Assembly (NCBI RefSeq): GCF_022900255.1
Contig: NZ_JALIRM010000002.1
Location: 1 to 64,000 of the forward strand
Length of the DNA: 64,000 bases
From: Lederbergia wuyishanensis
Lineage (GTDB): Bacteria; Bacillota; Bacilli; Bacillales; Bacillaceae_C
Reading direction: 5' to 3'
Part shown: positions 1 to 7,769 of the stretch, one piece after another
Layout of the letters: the number at the start of each line of letters is the position of its first letter
Position numbering within the stretch: the first letter of the stretch is position 1
Program-made: the position numbers and the translations under genes
The notes under the pieces: generated by a model
Database searches by the model: none
What the model was told of the DNA's origin: nothing
The model's input: only the letters and a program-made list of their open reading frames with translations

Positions 1-89
1 AGTATTACAACAATAACCGGATTAAGCAAAAACTGGCTGGCATGAGTCCGGTTCAATACCGTCTTCACACCAGCCAACTAGCTGCGTAA
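1..89 (+). CDS. IS3-family transposase OrfB, C-terminal end (5' truncated by window)
   Basis: Reading from base 3, the 28 codons before the TAA at 87-89 give a peptide with YYNNNRIKQKLAGMSPVQYR, the standard C-terminus of IS3/IS150-type OrfB (rve integrase core) proteins. In the family OrfB is made with OrfA by programmed frameshifting and carries the DDE catalytic core, which lies upstream of this window. Only the last 28 residues are visible, so whether the element is intact cannot be judged. It points toward the VOC-NTF2-GNAT cluster that follows. Confidence 0.8.
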   Translation, partial: YYNNNRIKQKLAGMSPVQYRLHTSQLAA

Positions 90-120
90 TATGAAACTCT
101 AACTTTTAGGGGTCACATCA
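1..120 (+). mobile_element. Right end of an IS3-family (IS150-like) insertion sequence
   Basis: The window opens inside an insertion sequence. Codons 3-86 encode the end of an OrfB transposase, then about 30 bp lead to a terminal sequence containing ggggtcacatca and ending in CA at 120, as IS3-family right ends do. The left end and any target-site duplication lie outside the window. The exact boundary at 120 is inferred from the CA terminus. Confidence 0.7.
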
Positions 121-147
121 GGATTTTGATTTCCTTGGGTACATTTT

Positions 148-534
148 TTATTCTGGAAGATTCAGTTGCCATGAAACACCATATTTATCATTCACCCATG
201 CAAACTTCTTGCTAAATCCATACTCACCCAAAGGCATTAATACAGCTCCACCTTCGGACAGTTTTCCATAAAGCTCGTCGAGTTCATTTTCGGAATCGCA
301 AGTTATAAAGATTGAGAAGGAAGGAGTAAACGTGAAACCATGTTTAATACTGCTATCATTACACATGAATTCTTGGCCTTTTATAGTAAAAGTGGCCTGC
401 ATGTTGCTCCCTTCTGGACCTCTACGATTTAAGCTTGTAATTTCAGAATCCTCAAAAATAGAAATGTAAAAATTAATTGCTTCTTCTCCATTTCCCTGGA
501 ACATTAGGAATGGTTTGGCGTTTGACATAGTCAT
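148..534 (-). CDS. VOC-family (PhnB / 3-demethylubiquinone methyltransferase-like) protein
   Basis: A protein of about 128 residues with the vicinal-oxygen-chelate fold of the PhnB-like group (PF06983): N-terminal KPFLMFQGNGEEAINFY, central MQATFTIKGQEFMC and C-terminal KFAWVNDKYGVSWQL. Members bind a metal or small ligand in a beta-alpha-beta cavity. The Pfam name refers to a methyltransferase, but the fold does not support that activity here. The start is ambiguous because ATG occurs at 537, 534 and 528 just after GGAGAG; 534 gives the best spacing. It follows the NTF2-like gene directly, so both are probably co-transcribed with the GNAT gene. Specific function unknown. Confidence 0.8.
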   Translation of the reverse strand: MTMSNAKPFLMFQGNGEEAINFYISIFEDSEITSLNRRGPEGSNMQATFTIKGQEFMCNDSSIKHGFTFTPSFSIFITCDSENELDELYGKLSEGGAVLMPLGEYGFSKKFAWVNDKYGVSWQLNLPE

Positions 535-908
535 CATCTCTCCAATTCAATATATTCTCTTAATAGTTTCCATTCATTATTTTCTTTTCTCCAAACAAAC
601 ATACATTGAGCAGTATAAGGCAATCCACTAATGACATTTGTTTCTTTCCCTAAGACTAAACATTCCTCACCGTTATTGCGTTCAGTGATAGAGACTGCTT
701 CAAAACTTTTTTCTGCATGGTCCATTTGCTTTAAAACACCGTCGAGATCGTAATCATGATAATAAGGGTCTGGTTGAATAATGTTAGATTGTGCCCAAAA
801 GCCAACAAACTGTTTAGACATGAACCTTCTAATTTCATATCCATTTTTTGTGATAAAGCCTTTATTCCATGCTTTGAAATATTCAACTAATACTTCTTCG
901 ATTTCCAT
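534..908 (-). CDS. SnoaL/NTF2-like (DUF4440-type) protein
   Basis: About 124 residues with the pattern of a small cone-shaped NTF2-like protein: an N-terminal helix (MEIEEVLVEYFKAWNKG), a middle segment, and C-terminal strands ending FVWRKENNEWKLLREY, a common DUF4440/SnoaL ending. An in-frame ORF reaches 968, but the ATG at 908 is preceded by GGGAG at good spacing and avoids overlap with the upstream GNAT gene, so 908 is preferred. Such proteins are often cytosolic ligand-binding or small hydrolase/isomerase proteins. The substrate cannot be read from the sequence. Its stop overlaps the start of the VOC gene. Confidence 0.7.
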   Translation of the reverse strand: MEIEEVLVEYFKAWNKGFITKNGYEIRRFMSKQFVGFWAQSNIIQPDPYYHDYDLDGVLKQMDHAEKSFEAVSITERNNGEECLVLGKETNVISGLPYTAQCMFVWRKENNEWKLLREYIELER

Positions 909-927
909 GCTATGTTCTCCCGCTAAC

Positions 928-1383
928 TTAATTAATCTCATAACATAACCATTCCGATTGTTTTCCACCCATTTTATTATAGAGAGATTGAGCTATGATA
1001 TTATCTTTTGCTGTTTCCCAAGTCATTGAAGAAAATTGATGTTTCCGAATGTAATCCAAGCATGTTTCAAATAGCTTTTCACCAACTTTTTTTCCTCTTT
1101 CTTGCGGGGAAACAAATAAGTCATTTAATACGGCTTGTCTCTTCACTTTTAACGTACTGAAAGTGAAATACAAAGTAGTGAATCCTATTAATCTATCATT
1201 TTCTATAGCCACAAACTGCATGCCGCTTGAAGGATGCTCCAATAAGTGCTGAATTAAGCTTTTTAAATCAGTTTCATTGGGTTCTGGTTGTTGATAGAAA
1301 TCAACGATATACTGTCTCATGATTATGTATAACGCTTGGGTATCATCGTTTGTTGCTGGCCGGATTGTAATATTTTCACTCAA
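928..1383 (-). CDS. GNAT-family N-acetyltransferase (TTG start)
   Basis: A 151-residue GNAT protein. Motif A, the acetyl-CoA pyrophosphate loop, is seen at VLNDLFVSPQERGKKVGEKL, and the C-terminal part has the typical AQSLYNKMGG segment. The family transfers acetyl groups from acetyl-CoA to amines; the acceptor here is unknown. The start codon is TTG at 1383, preceded by GGAGGAG at about 7 nt, a strong site that compensates for the weak codon. It is the first gene of a probable three-gene operon with the NTF2-like and VOC genes, 19 bp upstream of the former. Confidence 0.85.
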   Translation of the reverse strand: MSENITIRPATNDDTQALYIIMRQYIVDFYQQPEPNETDLKSLIQHLLEHPSSGMQFVAIENDRLIGFTTLYFTFSTLKVKRQAVLNDLFVSPQERGKKVGEKLFETCLDYIRKHQFSSMTWETAKDNIIAQSLYNKMGGKQSEWLCYEIN

Positions 1384-1896
1384 CTATAACTCCTCCAACA
1401 TATGGAATTTAGTCAATTATAGCATTTTTCATTTAAGTATTTTTGAACAATTAACAGCCTTAACAAGAAAAAAGAAATCCTACTCTACTAAGTACTGAAA
1501 TACTTTTTACTTCTTTATATAAGAGATTTGGTTATTGAATTAGAGTGGAGATATTTTATTAGAAGGCATTCTATAAAACTTGGTATTGATTTTTTAACAT
1601 ATCTGAAGTTTAAGAGTATGGGAATCTACTCTATTACGATAGCCTGGTCTTAGCAAATTTCCGGCTAACAGTGATTTTTAACCTAACATAGTTAAATAAA
1701 GATATTGCTCAATCTTCCCCTTTTTCCGGCTACTTTTATTCTTTTTCCTCAAATAAAATAAAGTTTTCTAAAATTGTTGAACAAGGAAAAATAGAAAAAA
1801 GCAAGACAAGAGAAGAAATTGGACAGAAAAAGACCCAGAAATCGGAAATGTTTATTTTCACGAAATCAGGGTCGGGTTAAGAAATGTTTTTTTGGG
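1384..1896. other. Intergenic stretch with possible gene remnant
   Basis: No intact gene was found. Positions 1531-1653 on the plus strand read as 40 codons without a stop, with coding-like composition (contains RRHSIKLGIDFLTYLKFKS) but no start or ribosome binding site. This could be the tail of a decayed gene, possibly a transposase. From about 1760 onward the sequence resembles the DNA downstream of rlmD at about 3650-3779. Confidence 0.4.
1827..1873 (-). terminator. Rho-independent terminator of the decayed rlmD copy
   Basis: On the minus strand an imperfect hairpin closed by GACCC/GGGTC is followed by TTTTTCTG. It is nearly identical to the terminator of intact rlmD at 3707-3757, which shows that the duplication included the terminator. 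Confidence 0.6.
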
Positions 1897-2057
1897 TTAT
1901 TCACCTACATACGTATGCAATGTACAACACTCGACATGCAAAGTGTGTGGAAATAAAACTACTAGTTGAACGATGTCTAATTTATAACTAAAAGGAATGA
2001 GCTTCTTAAGACTTTACGTTTAGCTTCGGAACGACCTATCCTGTGCATAACCTTTCC
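1897..2057 (-). pseudogene. Decayed duplicate of the 3' end of an rlmD-type 23S rRNA methyltransferase gene
   Basis: Read on the minus strand and ending at the TAA at 1897-1899, this region encodes a near copy of the last 37 residues of the intact protein at 3780-5174 (shared: FPHT-HVECC-L-TYVGE). Upstream of that it has an in-frame stop and an internal deletion of roughly 40 bp, then rejoins homology around the gcataacctttcc block (3965-3977 in the intact gene). The rest of the gene is missing. Homology continues past the stop through the terminator, so the duplicated block is about 300 bp. This is a dead remnant of a second paralogue or of a partial duplication. Confidence 0.85.
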
Positions 2058-2075
2058 ATTGTTTTATACACAATA

Positions 2076-2414
2076 CTATCGATTACCAGGGGCAGGTTGG
2101 TCAACGCCCTTTACATGATGCCTATGTCCAGCGTCTTCGGTTGTGTAAAAATCATAGTAATGGACATGCATACCATTTCCTACTGGAATAGCTGGTCCTG
2201 AATAAGCCTTATAATGATGGTTATGCCCATCTTCATAGACAACATATCCCTCAGTATAATGGATATGGCTGCCATCCTGAGTAGGAATTGGAGGAGAAGT
2301 GACATCCAAACACTGATGAACATGGCCAGCTTCCATTGAAGTGTAATCAACGGAACCATGATTATGATGCGGGACAAAACCATTGAAAAAATCATCTTTT
2401 CCTATCTTAGCCAT
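2076..2414 (-). CDS. YmaF-family histidine-rich repeat protein
   Basis: A 112-residue protein built from repeated His-rich strands: GHVHQC, GSHIHY, DGHNHHY, GMHVHYYD and GHRHHVKG. It can be read as two modules of roughly 35 residues, each with a PPIP or PAIP turn, the pattern of the YmaF family (PF12788). The dense His pairs suggest metal binding, but this is inference because the family has no established role. No signal peptide or membrane segment is present. It lies 31 bp downstream of the DUF2935 gene and is probably co-transcribed with it. In several Bacillus species such proteins have been considered spore-associated; the sequence alone does not show this. Confidence 0.8.
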   Translation of the reverse strand: MAKIGKDDFFNGFVPHHNHGSVDYTSMEAGHVHQCLDVTSPPIPTQDGSHIHYTEGYVVYEDGHNHHYKAYSGPAIPVGNGMHVHYYDFYTTEDAGHRHHVKGVDQPAPGNR

Positions 2415-2445
2415 AATAGATCTCCTTCATTTTAGTAACCTTATA

Positions 2446-3351
2446 TTATAAGTGTTGTTCATTCATCTTTTTTGTATTTAATCTTTCTTCTAAAATATGA
2501 ATCATATAAAGGAAGTGGTTAGCTTCCCTTAAAACGTGATCAGCTAATAAAGGATTAATCACGTTCCTAATTTGGCAGGATTTAATGAGGTCCAGACCAG
2601 CCTGCTTAAAGTCACGGATTTCCTGGGCAGCACTCTCACTATCCTTATTCATTTTTCCGATAATTGGGTAAGTCGGCTGTTTCCGGTATAACATTGATTC
2701 CACATCTCTTGCTTGGTTCAACAGTATTTCAAAATCATCCCCAAATTTTAAGGCTGCCTTAACCAAGTTTCTTTCTGACTGATCAAGAAGAGAAGCAATA
2801 AAGCGGGAGTGTTCCATCATAATTCGTAACCAAAATATATTTTCACTGATAATTGCATCCTGTATAGGGTCCAATATTCCTTGATTAAACTTTTTGAGTG
2901 TCCGCATAAAATATTCGGCTTCCCTTGCAATATGGTCAACAAGCAAAGGGAAATTAAAACCACTTATTTTGCAATTAATGATTAATATAAGGAGGTTCCT
3001 TTTAAAATTCCGAAACCCAGAAACCAGCTCTATACTTTCCTCGTTTAATTTCCTCACTAATGTCACATTGTTTGGAACTTGATAAGCCTTTTTTTCTTGT
3101 TGTTCAAAGTAATAATGAAACCTATCTGTTTGTTGAATTAGATGAGTATCTTTCCGGTTAAATCCTTCACCCAAAAACAAAGCATGCTCCTTCATGATTC
3201 TTAGCCAAAATCTATTTTCAGTGAGTGATCGTTCAATAAATATTTGCTCTGTGAGGGATTCCGGTTGTGCAGCAAACGATTCAGGTGCAATTAACATTTG
3301 GTTAAACTGATCCACGCTAACGTGACCTGGCAGTTGAGGCTGATTTTGCAT
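2446..3351 (-). CDS. DUF2935 protein with two tandem helical-bundle domains
   Basis: The 301-residue protein has two copies of the DUF2935 (PF11155) helical unit. Each begins with a FWLRIMKEH or FWLRIMMEH helix and ends with a DHIAREAEYFM or DHVLREANHFL helix. Conserved Glu and His on these helices look like a ferritin-like metal site (inference). The ORF opens further upstream, but the ATG at 3351 has a perfect AAGGAGG at good spacing and is chosen. The next gene downstream is the His-rich YmaF protein, so both may act on metals or in spores. No signal peptide or transmembrane segment. Confidence 0.85.
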   Translation of the reverse strand: MQNQPQLPGHVSVDQFNQMLIAPESFAAQPESLTEQIFIERSLTENRFWLRIMKEHALFLGEGFNRKDTHLIQQTDRFHYYFEQQEKKAYQVPNNVTLVRKLNEESIELVSGFRNFKRNLLILIINCKISGFNFPLLVDHIAREAEYFMRTLKKFNQGILDPIQDAIISENIFWLRIMMEHSRFIASLLDQSERNLVKAALKFGDDFEILLNQARDVESMLYRKQPTYPIIGKMNKDSESAAQEIRDFKQAGLDLIKSCQIRNVINPLLADHVLREANHFLYMIHILEERLNTKKMNEQHL

Positions 3352-3706
3352 GATAGACCTCCTTTGCTGTAGCTTTAATACCAAGATATTTGCAAGTTAT
3401 TCCAAATATGCTCCGGACAAGATATATATATTCGTTTTTAACATTTAAACAATCGTCAGTATGTTTGATGGTAAAAAACCAATCACCTGACTTAATTCGA
3501 ATTTTTCTACTATGTGATTAATATGAAACTCCTCCTAACCCCCTCCCCAATCTCCTATTCCACAATCTCCGTTAAAATAAAGTTACCAGGCAAACCCTCA
3601 AAATTGCCGATTTTCGATTCAAATTAGTCGTTTGGTTTTATTTAGTTTTAAAAAAAGTTCTCTCAAAATGTTGGAGATAGGAAAGTGAGACAAGACAAGC
3701 GATTGG
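3352..3706. other. Intergenic region between DUF2935 gene and rlmD terminator
   Basis: No gene is supported. From about 3650 the sequence is homologous to the 1760-1830 region, part of the duplication around rlmD. The plus-strand reading frames here are shadows. Confidence 0.5.
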
Positions 3707-3757
3707 ACAGAAAAAGACCCAGAAATCGGAAAAGTTTATTTTCACGAATTCAGGGTC
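3707..3757 (-). terminator. Rho-independent terminator of rlmD
   Basis: Minus-strand hairpin with outer GACCC/GGGTC and inner weaker pairs, followed by TTTTTCTG, 23 bp past the rlmD stop codon. A diverged copy is at 1827-1873. Confidence 0.7.
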
Positions 3758-3779
3758 GGATTGAGAGAGATTATTTTGG

Positions 3780-5174
3780 TTATTCACCTACATACGTAAG
3801 CAAGGCACAACACTCAACATGCCATGTATGTGGAAATAGATCTACTGGTTGAACGACTTCTAATTGATAACCAAAAGGAATGAGCTCCTTAATATCTGTC
3901 GCGAACGTATCCGGATTACAAGATACATAGACTATGCGTTCTGGTTTGGAGCGCCCAATTCTGCGCATAACCTTTCCGCCGGCCCCCGAGCGTGGTGGGT
4001 CAAGGAGTAGCAATTCCGGTTTTCCAAATGTCTCTAGTACTTGGTCAATCCCTAATCTTGCGTCTTTTGCTAAGAAATATGTGTTGGAAATGCCATTGTC
4101 CTCCGCATTTCGTTTTGCAGATTCAATGGAAGTTTCTACAATTTCAATTCCTGCAAGTTTAGCCACCTGGCTTGCAAATGGAAGTGAAAAAGTTCCGACT
4201 CCACAAAATAGATCAATCATCTTTTCTGTCTTTTTCGGTTTACCCATTTCCAGTGCAAGTTCAACTAATTTTTGCGCCTGTGTAGGGTTTGTTTGGAAGA
4301 AGGTATCAAACCAAAGACGATAACGGTATCCAAGTAACTCATCATAAATAAAATCTCTTCCAGCTAATACATGTGTTTTTTCAGCTTGAGTTCTGTCAGC
4401 CCATTGAGTGTTTTCTAGCCACAGTAAGCTTTTCACTTGTGGAAAATTCTTCTCAACTCTTTGAACTAAATCTTTCACTGATCCTTCAAGATGGCCAAAA
4501 GGAGCTTCTGTAGCGAACAGCGCTAGCATTATTTCCCCTGTTGCGAAAGATTGTCGAACCATTAAGTGGCGAAGCAAGCCTTCATGTGCATCTTTATCGT
4601 ACCCACTTAATTTGTGTTCGAGTGCCCACTTTGCTACCTCCATTGCGGCTTCCACCATGTCTTTACCAGCAATGAGACATGTTTCTAATGAAATAATGCT
4701 GCGGAAATTTCCTTGTTCATGCAAACCTAGTGTCCCATCCGGAGCAAACGTAAACTCCATTTTATTACGATAATGCCAAGGATCTTCCATGCCAATCGTA
4801 TCCCGAACAAGAGCTGGATCAAAACCTTGAGCTTCAACTGCTTGTTTTACATGATTCGTTTTTTGCTTCAATTGCCCGGAATAATCCCAATGCTGCCAAA
4901 CACAGCCTCCACAAAGTTCAAAATGAGGACATGCTGGTCCGATTCTTTCAGGATGAACCTCTAATATTTCATCCGCCTTCGCTTTCCATCTTCTTACCCA
5001 TGGTCTTTCCACAGTGACACGTACTTTTTCACCTGGAAGAGCGTAAGGAATCGTCAACTTTAATTTCTTCGGATTCCCAAGTTCATTTTCTCGCCACACG
5101 ACCGCCTGCCCTGAGCCTTTTGCATCTAATTGATGGATATCGGCAATAAAGCTCTCACCTTTTATGTTCGTCAT
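3780..5174 (-). CDS. rlmD: 23S rRNA (uracil-C5)-methyltransferase, RlmD/RlmCD (RumA) family
   Basis: A 464-residue SAM-dependent methyltransferase making m5U in 23S rRNA. Residues 1-70 form a TRAM RNA-binding domain. A 4Fe-4S site follows with Cys82, Cys88, Cys91 (in CPHFELCGGC) and Cys166. The C-terminal Rossmann domain has FCGVGTFSLP (SAM), LLLDPPRSG and the catalytic nucleophile Cys419 in SCNPDTFATD. Bacillus species often carry two such paralogues (YefA/RlmCD, shown to modify two uridines, and YfjO). Which position this enzyme modifies cannot be told from sequence, so the symbol is provisional. Length is normal. A decayed copy of its 3' end lies at 1897-2057. Confidence 0.9.
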   Translation of the reverse strand: MTNIKGESFIADIHQLDAKGSGQAVVWRENELGNPKKLKLTIPYALPGEKVRVTVERPWVRRWKAKADEILEVHPERIGPACPHFELCGGCVWQHWDYSGQLKQKTNHVKQAVEAQGFDPALVRDTIGMEDPWHYRNKMEFTFAPDGTLGLHEQGNFRSIISLETCLIAGKDMVEAAMEVAKWALEHKLSGYDKDAHEGLLRHLMVRQSFATGEIMLALFATEAPFGHLEGSVKDLVQRVEKNFPQVKSLLWLENTQWADRTQAEKTHVLAGRDFIYDELLGYRYRLWFDTFFQTNPTQAQKLVELALEMGKPKKTEKMIDLFCGVGTFSLPFASQVAKLAGIEIVETSIESAKRNAEDNGISNTYFLAKDARLGIDQVLETFGKPELLLLDPPRSGAGGKVMRRIGRSKPERIVYVSCNPDTFATDIKELIPFGYQLEVVQPVDLFPHTWHVECCALLTYVGE

Positions 5175-5337
5175 GCTGGTCCCTCCTAAAAAATGTTCCG
5201 CTTATATCAAATGATGAAATCATCTATCATTATCAACATACTTACCTATTATAGCGAAACAATGACGGAGTGGGAATAAGGGAGAAATGATTGCCATTGA
5301 AAGGGCAATTCGTTGCTCGTTTTACAGGAATCCTTAT

Positions 5338-6222
5338 TCATACATTTAAATTTATCTCAGCCTCATTACCTTTTGACGAGAAATATTTTACCGCACCCAA
5401 AAAGGAAACAACCGACGTCGCCAACCAACTTAGTAGAGCAATGACCACTAGCATAGCCAATACACTCATTTCAAATATTGTACGTCCGAGAATTGTTTGA
5501 ACTCCGATCAGTATAATAGAAATCAACCAAAAGGTACTGCCTACATGTATAAGAACTCGAGCTCGTTTATCGTTAAACTTTGCTCTTTCAGTTAACCATC
5601 CCAAGATAGGAAGTGTCTGGAGAGCATGAAATCCTAATCCATGTAAAACGATGAAATTTCCATCCGCTCCCGTATATCGACTTTGAAGAACGGACATGCA
5701 AATGCCAGCTGCGAAGGAAACCATTGTAGATAAAAAGGCATAACGGATACTTAGCGTAAGAAATGGATGTTGATTCTCATCCTTTATTCGGAAAAATGAA
5801 ACAGCAACGATGACGGTCAAGGTAATTAGCACTAAAGATATTATTCCGAAGAACGTCCCGACAAATATATCCATGGTAGTACCAACCTGTGTGTATCTAG
5901 GATTAAAACCTCGAAAATGCTGTATCGTTTCGATTCCATATCCTATTAGAGTAGTTACGACTAATCCCCAACGAATCCATCTTCGACTGCTCATGTTCAA
6001 TCCAGATACTTGTAGCAATGCGGCCATGGACAAGGTAAAGATAGCAATTGCAGCGTTAAAGGAAAATGCACTTTGCATGTTTCCTTCAGGATGGATAGTT
6101 GCTCCAAATATAGCGACGTAGGAGGCACAGATTGCAGCTAGTAAAAAGCCAATCATGGATACCGTGACTAACAGCTTTTCTTTACTAATCATTTTGACAA
6201 ACGATTTTAAAACAGCTTTCAT
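5338..6222 (-). CDS. Polytopic membrane protein controlled by the adjacent TetR regulator (unknown function)
   Basis: A 294-residue protein with about eight hydrophobic segments and little else; no recognised transporter motif. The ATG at 6222 has GAGGG upstream and is preferred over a TTG at 6240. An 18-bp palindrome almost identical to the one in front of the upstream tetR gene lies at 6246-6263, right at the expected promoter and leader, so the TetR protein very probably represses this gene. A plausible promoter is TTTACA (overlapping the tetR terminator), spacer 17-18, then GATAAA. A role in export or membrane stress is the usual guess for TetR targets, but nothing in the protein proves it. 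Confidence 0.7.
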   Translation of the reverse strand: MKAVLKSFVKMISKEKLLVTVSMIGFLLAAICASYVAIFGATIHPEGNMQSAFSFNAAIAIFTLSMAALLQVSGLNMSSRRWIRWGLVVTTLIGYGIETIQHFRGFNPRYTQVGTTMDIFVGTFFGIISLVLITLTVIVAVSFFRIKDENQHPFLTLSIRYAFLSTMVSFAAGICMSVLQSRYTGADGNFIVLHGLGFHALQTLPILGWLTERAKFNDKRARVLIHVGSTFWLISIILIGVQTILGRTIFEMSVLAMLVVIALLSWLATSVVSFLGAVKYFSSKGNEAEINLNV

Positions 6223-6245
6223 CTTCTTACACCCTCTCAATATTT

Positions 6246-6263
6246 ATTTATCAATCAATAAAT
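6246..6263. promoter_or_regulatory. TetR operator in front of the membrane-protein gene
   Basis: ATTTATCAATCAATAAAT. It differs at one position from the reverse complement of the palindrome at 6834-6851, which lies in front of the tetR gene itself. The location covers the predicted promoter/leader of the 5338-6222 gene. Confidence 0.65.
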
Positions 6264-6272
6264 AATGCTTTG

Positions 6273-6302
6273 TAAAAAAAAGACAGAATATATTATTCTG
6301 CC
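6273..6302 (-). terminator. Terminator of the tetR gene
   Basis: Minus-strand hairpin GGCAGAATA-ATA-TATTCTGTC followed by eight T residues, immediately after the stop of the TetR gene. It separates tetR from the membrane-protein gene, so the latter needs its own promoter. Confidence 0.8.
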
Positions 6303-6311
6303 TTTATTACT

Positions 6312-6818
6312 TCATTCAAAACAAAGCAATTGCGGTAATTCCAATACCTGTGCCACTGTAACCAAAAATCCTATACCTAAAAATTGAGTAGCACCTGCTT
6401 CGGGATTTGGATAGCCTGCCATTTTTAACTTTTCCGTGACTAATTCATGTACAAGCCGAAATTTTTCCTTAACATGATCACGGATAACTGTTTCTGAAAT
6501 GGCGTGCGACTGCATCACTAAGATGATTTCATCTTTATGTGTCTTCATCATTTTCATAAATTCATGCCCCATCGTATCCATCAATTGGTCCGCGGGTGCA
6601 TCCACCCCAGAAAAAGCTTCGTAAATTCGCTTAGATGCCCGATCAATAACCGCAATAAAAAGTTCTTCCTTATTTTTAAAAAAGTGAAAAACGTATGGTT
6701 GCGTTACTCCTGCCGCTTTGGCTATAAGGGCGGTAGTTGCTTTGTAATATCCATTTTCCGCAAAAATGCCAACAGCATTATCTAATATAAGTTCTTTTTT
6801 GTCTTCACGAGCAACCAT
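6312..6818 (-). CDS. TetR/AcrR-family transcriptional regulator
   Basis: A 168-residue repressor. The N-terminal helix-turn-helix region is clear: ILDNAVGIFAENGYYKATT followed by IAKAAGVTQPYVFHFFKNKEEL. The C-terminal part is an all-helical ligand-binding domain of a small size. A palindromic operator at 6834-6851 sits just downstream of a good sigma-A promoter, which predicts autorepression, and a matching site precedes the membrane-protein gene downstream. The ligand is unknown. The start ATG has AAGGAGT at good spacing. A hairpin terminator follows the stop. Confidence 0.9.
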   Translation of the reverse strand: MVAREDKKELILDNAVGIFAENGYYKATTALIAKAAGVTQPYVFHFFKNKEELFIAVIDRASKRIYEAFSGVDAPADQLMDTMGHEFMKMMKTHKDEIILVMQSHAISETVIRDHVKEKFRLVHELVTEKLKMAGYPNPEAGATQFLGIGFLVTVAQVLELPQLLCFE

Positions 6819-6833
6819 TGTATAACTCCTTTT

Positions 6834-6851
6834 ATTTATTGATTAATAAAT
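6834..6851. promoter_or_regulatory. TetR autoregulatory operator
   Basis: ATTTATT-GATT-AATAAAT, perfect 7-bp arms around a 4-bp centre, starting just after the -10 element of the tetR promoter and ending just before the ribosome binding site. One mismatch to the second copy at 6246-6263. Confidence 0.7.
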
Positions 6852-6853
6852 AA

Positions 6854-6882
6854 ATATTATTTTACATCATAAAAAATGTCAA
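6854..6882 (-). promoter_or_regulatory. Sigma-A promoter of the tetR gene
   Basis: Minus-strand TTGACA (6877-6882), 17-bp spacer, TAATAT (6854-6859). The transcription start would fall inside the palindrome at 6834-6851. Confidence 0.7.
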
Positions 6883-6981
6883 GGGGCATATTTGTACAAA
6901 TTGAACACTGTCTTTCGACTTCTTTTATACTCTTTTTAGTTCTATAATAAGTTATAAATAGATAGAACGAGGATATTAAAG

Positions 6982-7764
6982 ATGAAAAAGGCGTACTTAC
7001 GACTTATCCCCATATTAATTATTATACTAACTTCGCTTGGGTGTTCGAACAATAATTCCCACACATTCGACACGAATGTGGAGCTAACCATTTCAGCTGC
7101 AGCAAGTTTACAAAATGCATTAAATGATATCAAACTAATCTTCGAAGAGGAAAATCCTCATATAAAATTAAACTTTAACTTTGGAGCTTCTGGTGCACTT
7201 CAACAGCAAATTTCTCAAGGCGCACCTGTAGATCTCATCTTCTCTGCTGCAGAAGACAAGTTTAATAAATTGGTAGAAGACGGACGCATTAATCAAGAGC
7301 AAGGAATAGATTTAATTGGAAATGAACTTGTGCTAGTCGTACCAGTGGGTTCAAATAAAGGTATTAAATCTTTTGAAGACCTAGTTAATGCTAAGCAAAT
7401 TTCCATTGGTACCCCTGAAGCTGTACCTGCTGGACAATATGCAAAGGAAACATTAGTAAACTTAAAACTATGGGGAAAGCTTGAAAAGAAAATCATATAT
7501 GCCAAAGATGTACGACAGGTTCTTACATATGTAGAAACAAACAATGTTGACGCAGGGATTGTGTATAAAACAGACGCATTCATTTCATCGAAAGTTAACA
7601 TCGTGGCAACAGCGAAAGAAAGTACTCACGCACCGATTATTTATCCTGTCGGAGTGATTAAGGATAGTCCACACCAAAAAGAAGCACAACGATTATACGA
7701 ATTTCTTCAAAACGAAACTGCAATCGAAATTTTTGAAAAGTATGGATTTAAAGGACTGAAATAA
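6982..7764 (+). CDS. modA: Molybdate ABC transporter substrate-binding lipoprotein ModA
   Basis: A 260-residue lipoprotein: a hydrophobic signal peptide ends in a lipobox-like TSLGC with Cys21, then the mature ModA fold begins with ELTISAAASLQNALNDIK. Other ModA hallmarks are NFGASGALQQQI, GAPVDLIFSAA, a VLTYVETNNVDAGIVYKTDA segment and the C-terminal FEKYGF. It captures molybdate or tungstate outside the membrane and delivers it to ModB. A TATAAT at 6943-6948 with a weak -35 could drive it. modB follows after 5 bp. No modC ATPase is present in this locus, and no ModE-type site was recognised. Confidence 0.93.
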   Translation: MKKAYLRLIPILIIILTSLGCSNNNSHTFDTNVELTISAAASLQNALNDIKLIFEEENPHIKLNFNFGASGALQQQISQGAPVDLIFSAAEDKFNKLVEDGRINQEQGIDLIGNELVLVVPVGSNKGIKSFEDLVNAKQISIGTPEAVPAGQYAKETLVNLKLWGKLEKKIIYAKDVRQVLTYVETNNVDAGIVYKTDAFISSKVNIVATAKESTHAPIIYPVGVIKDSPHQKEAQRLYEFLQNETAIEIFEKYGFKGLK

Positions 7765-7769
7765 TTAAA

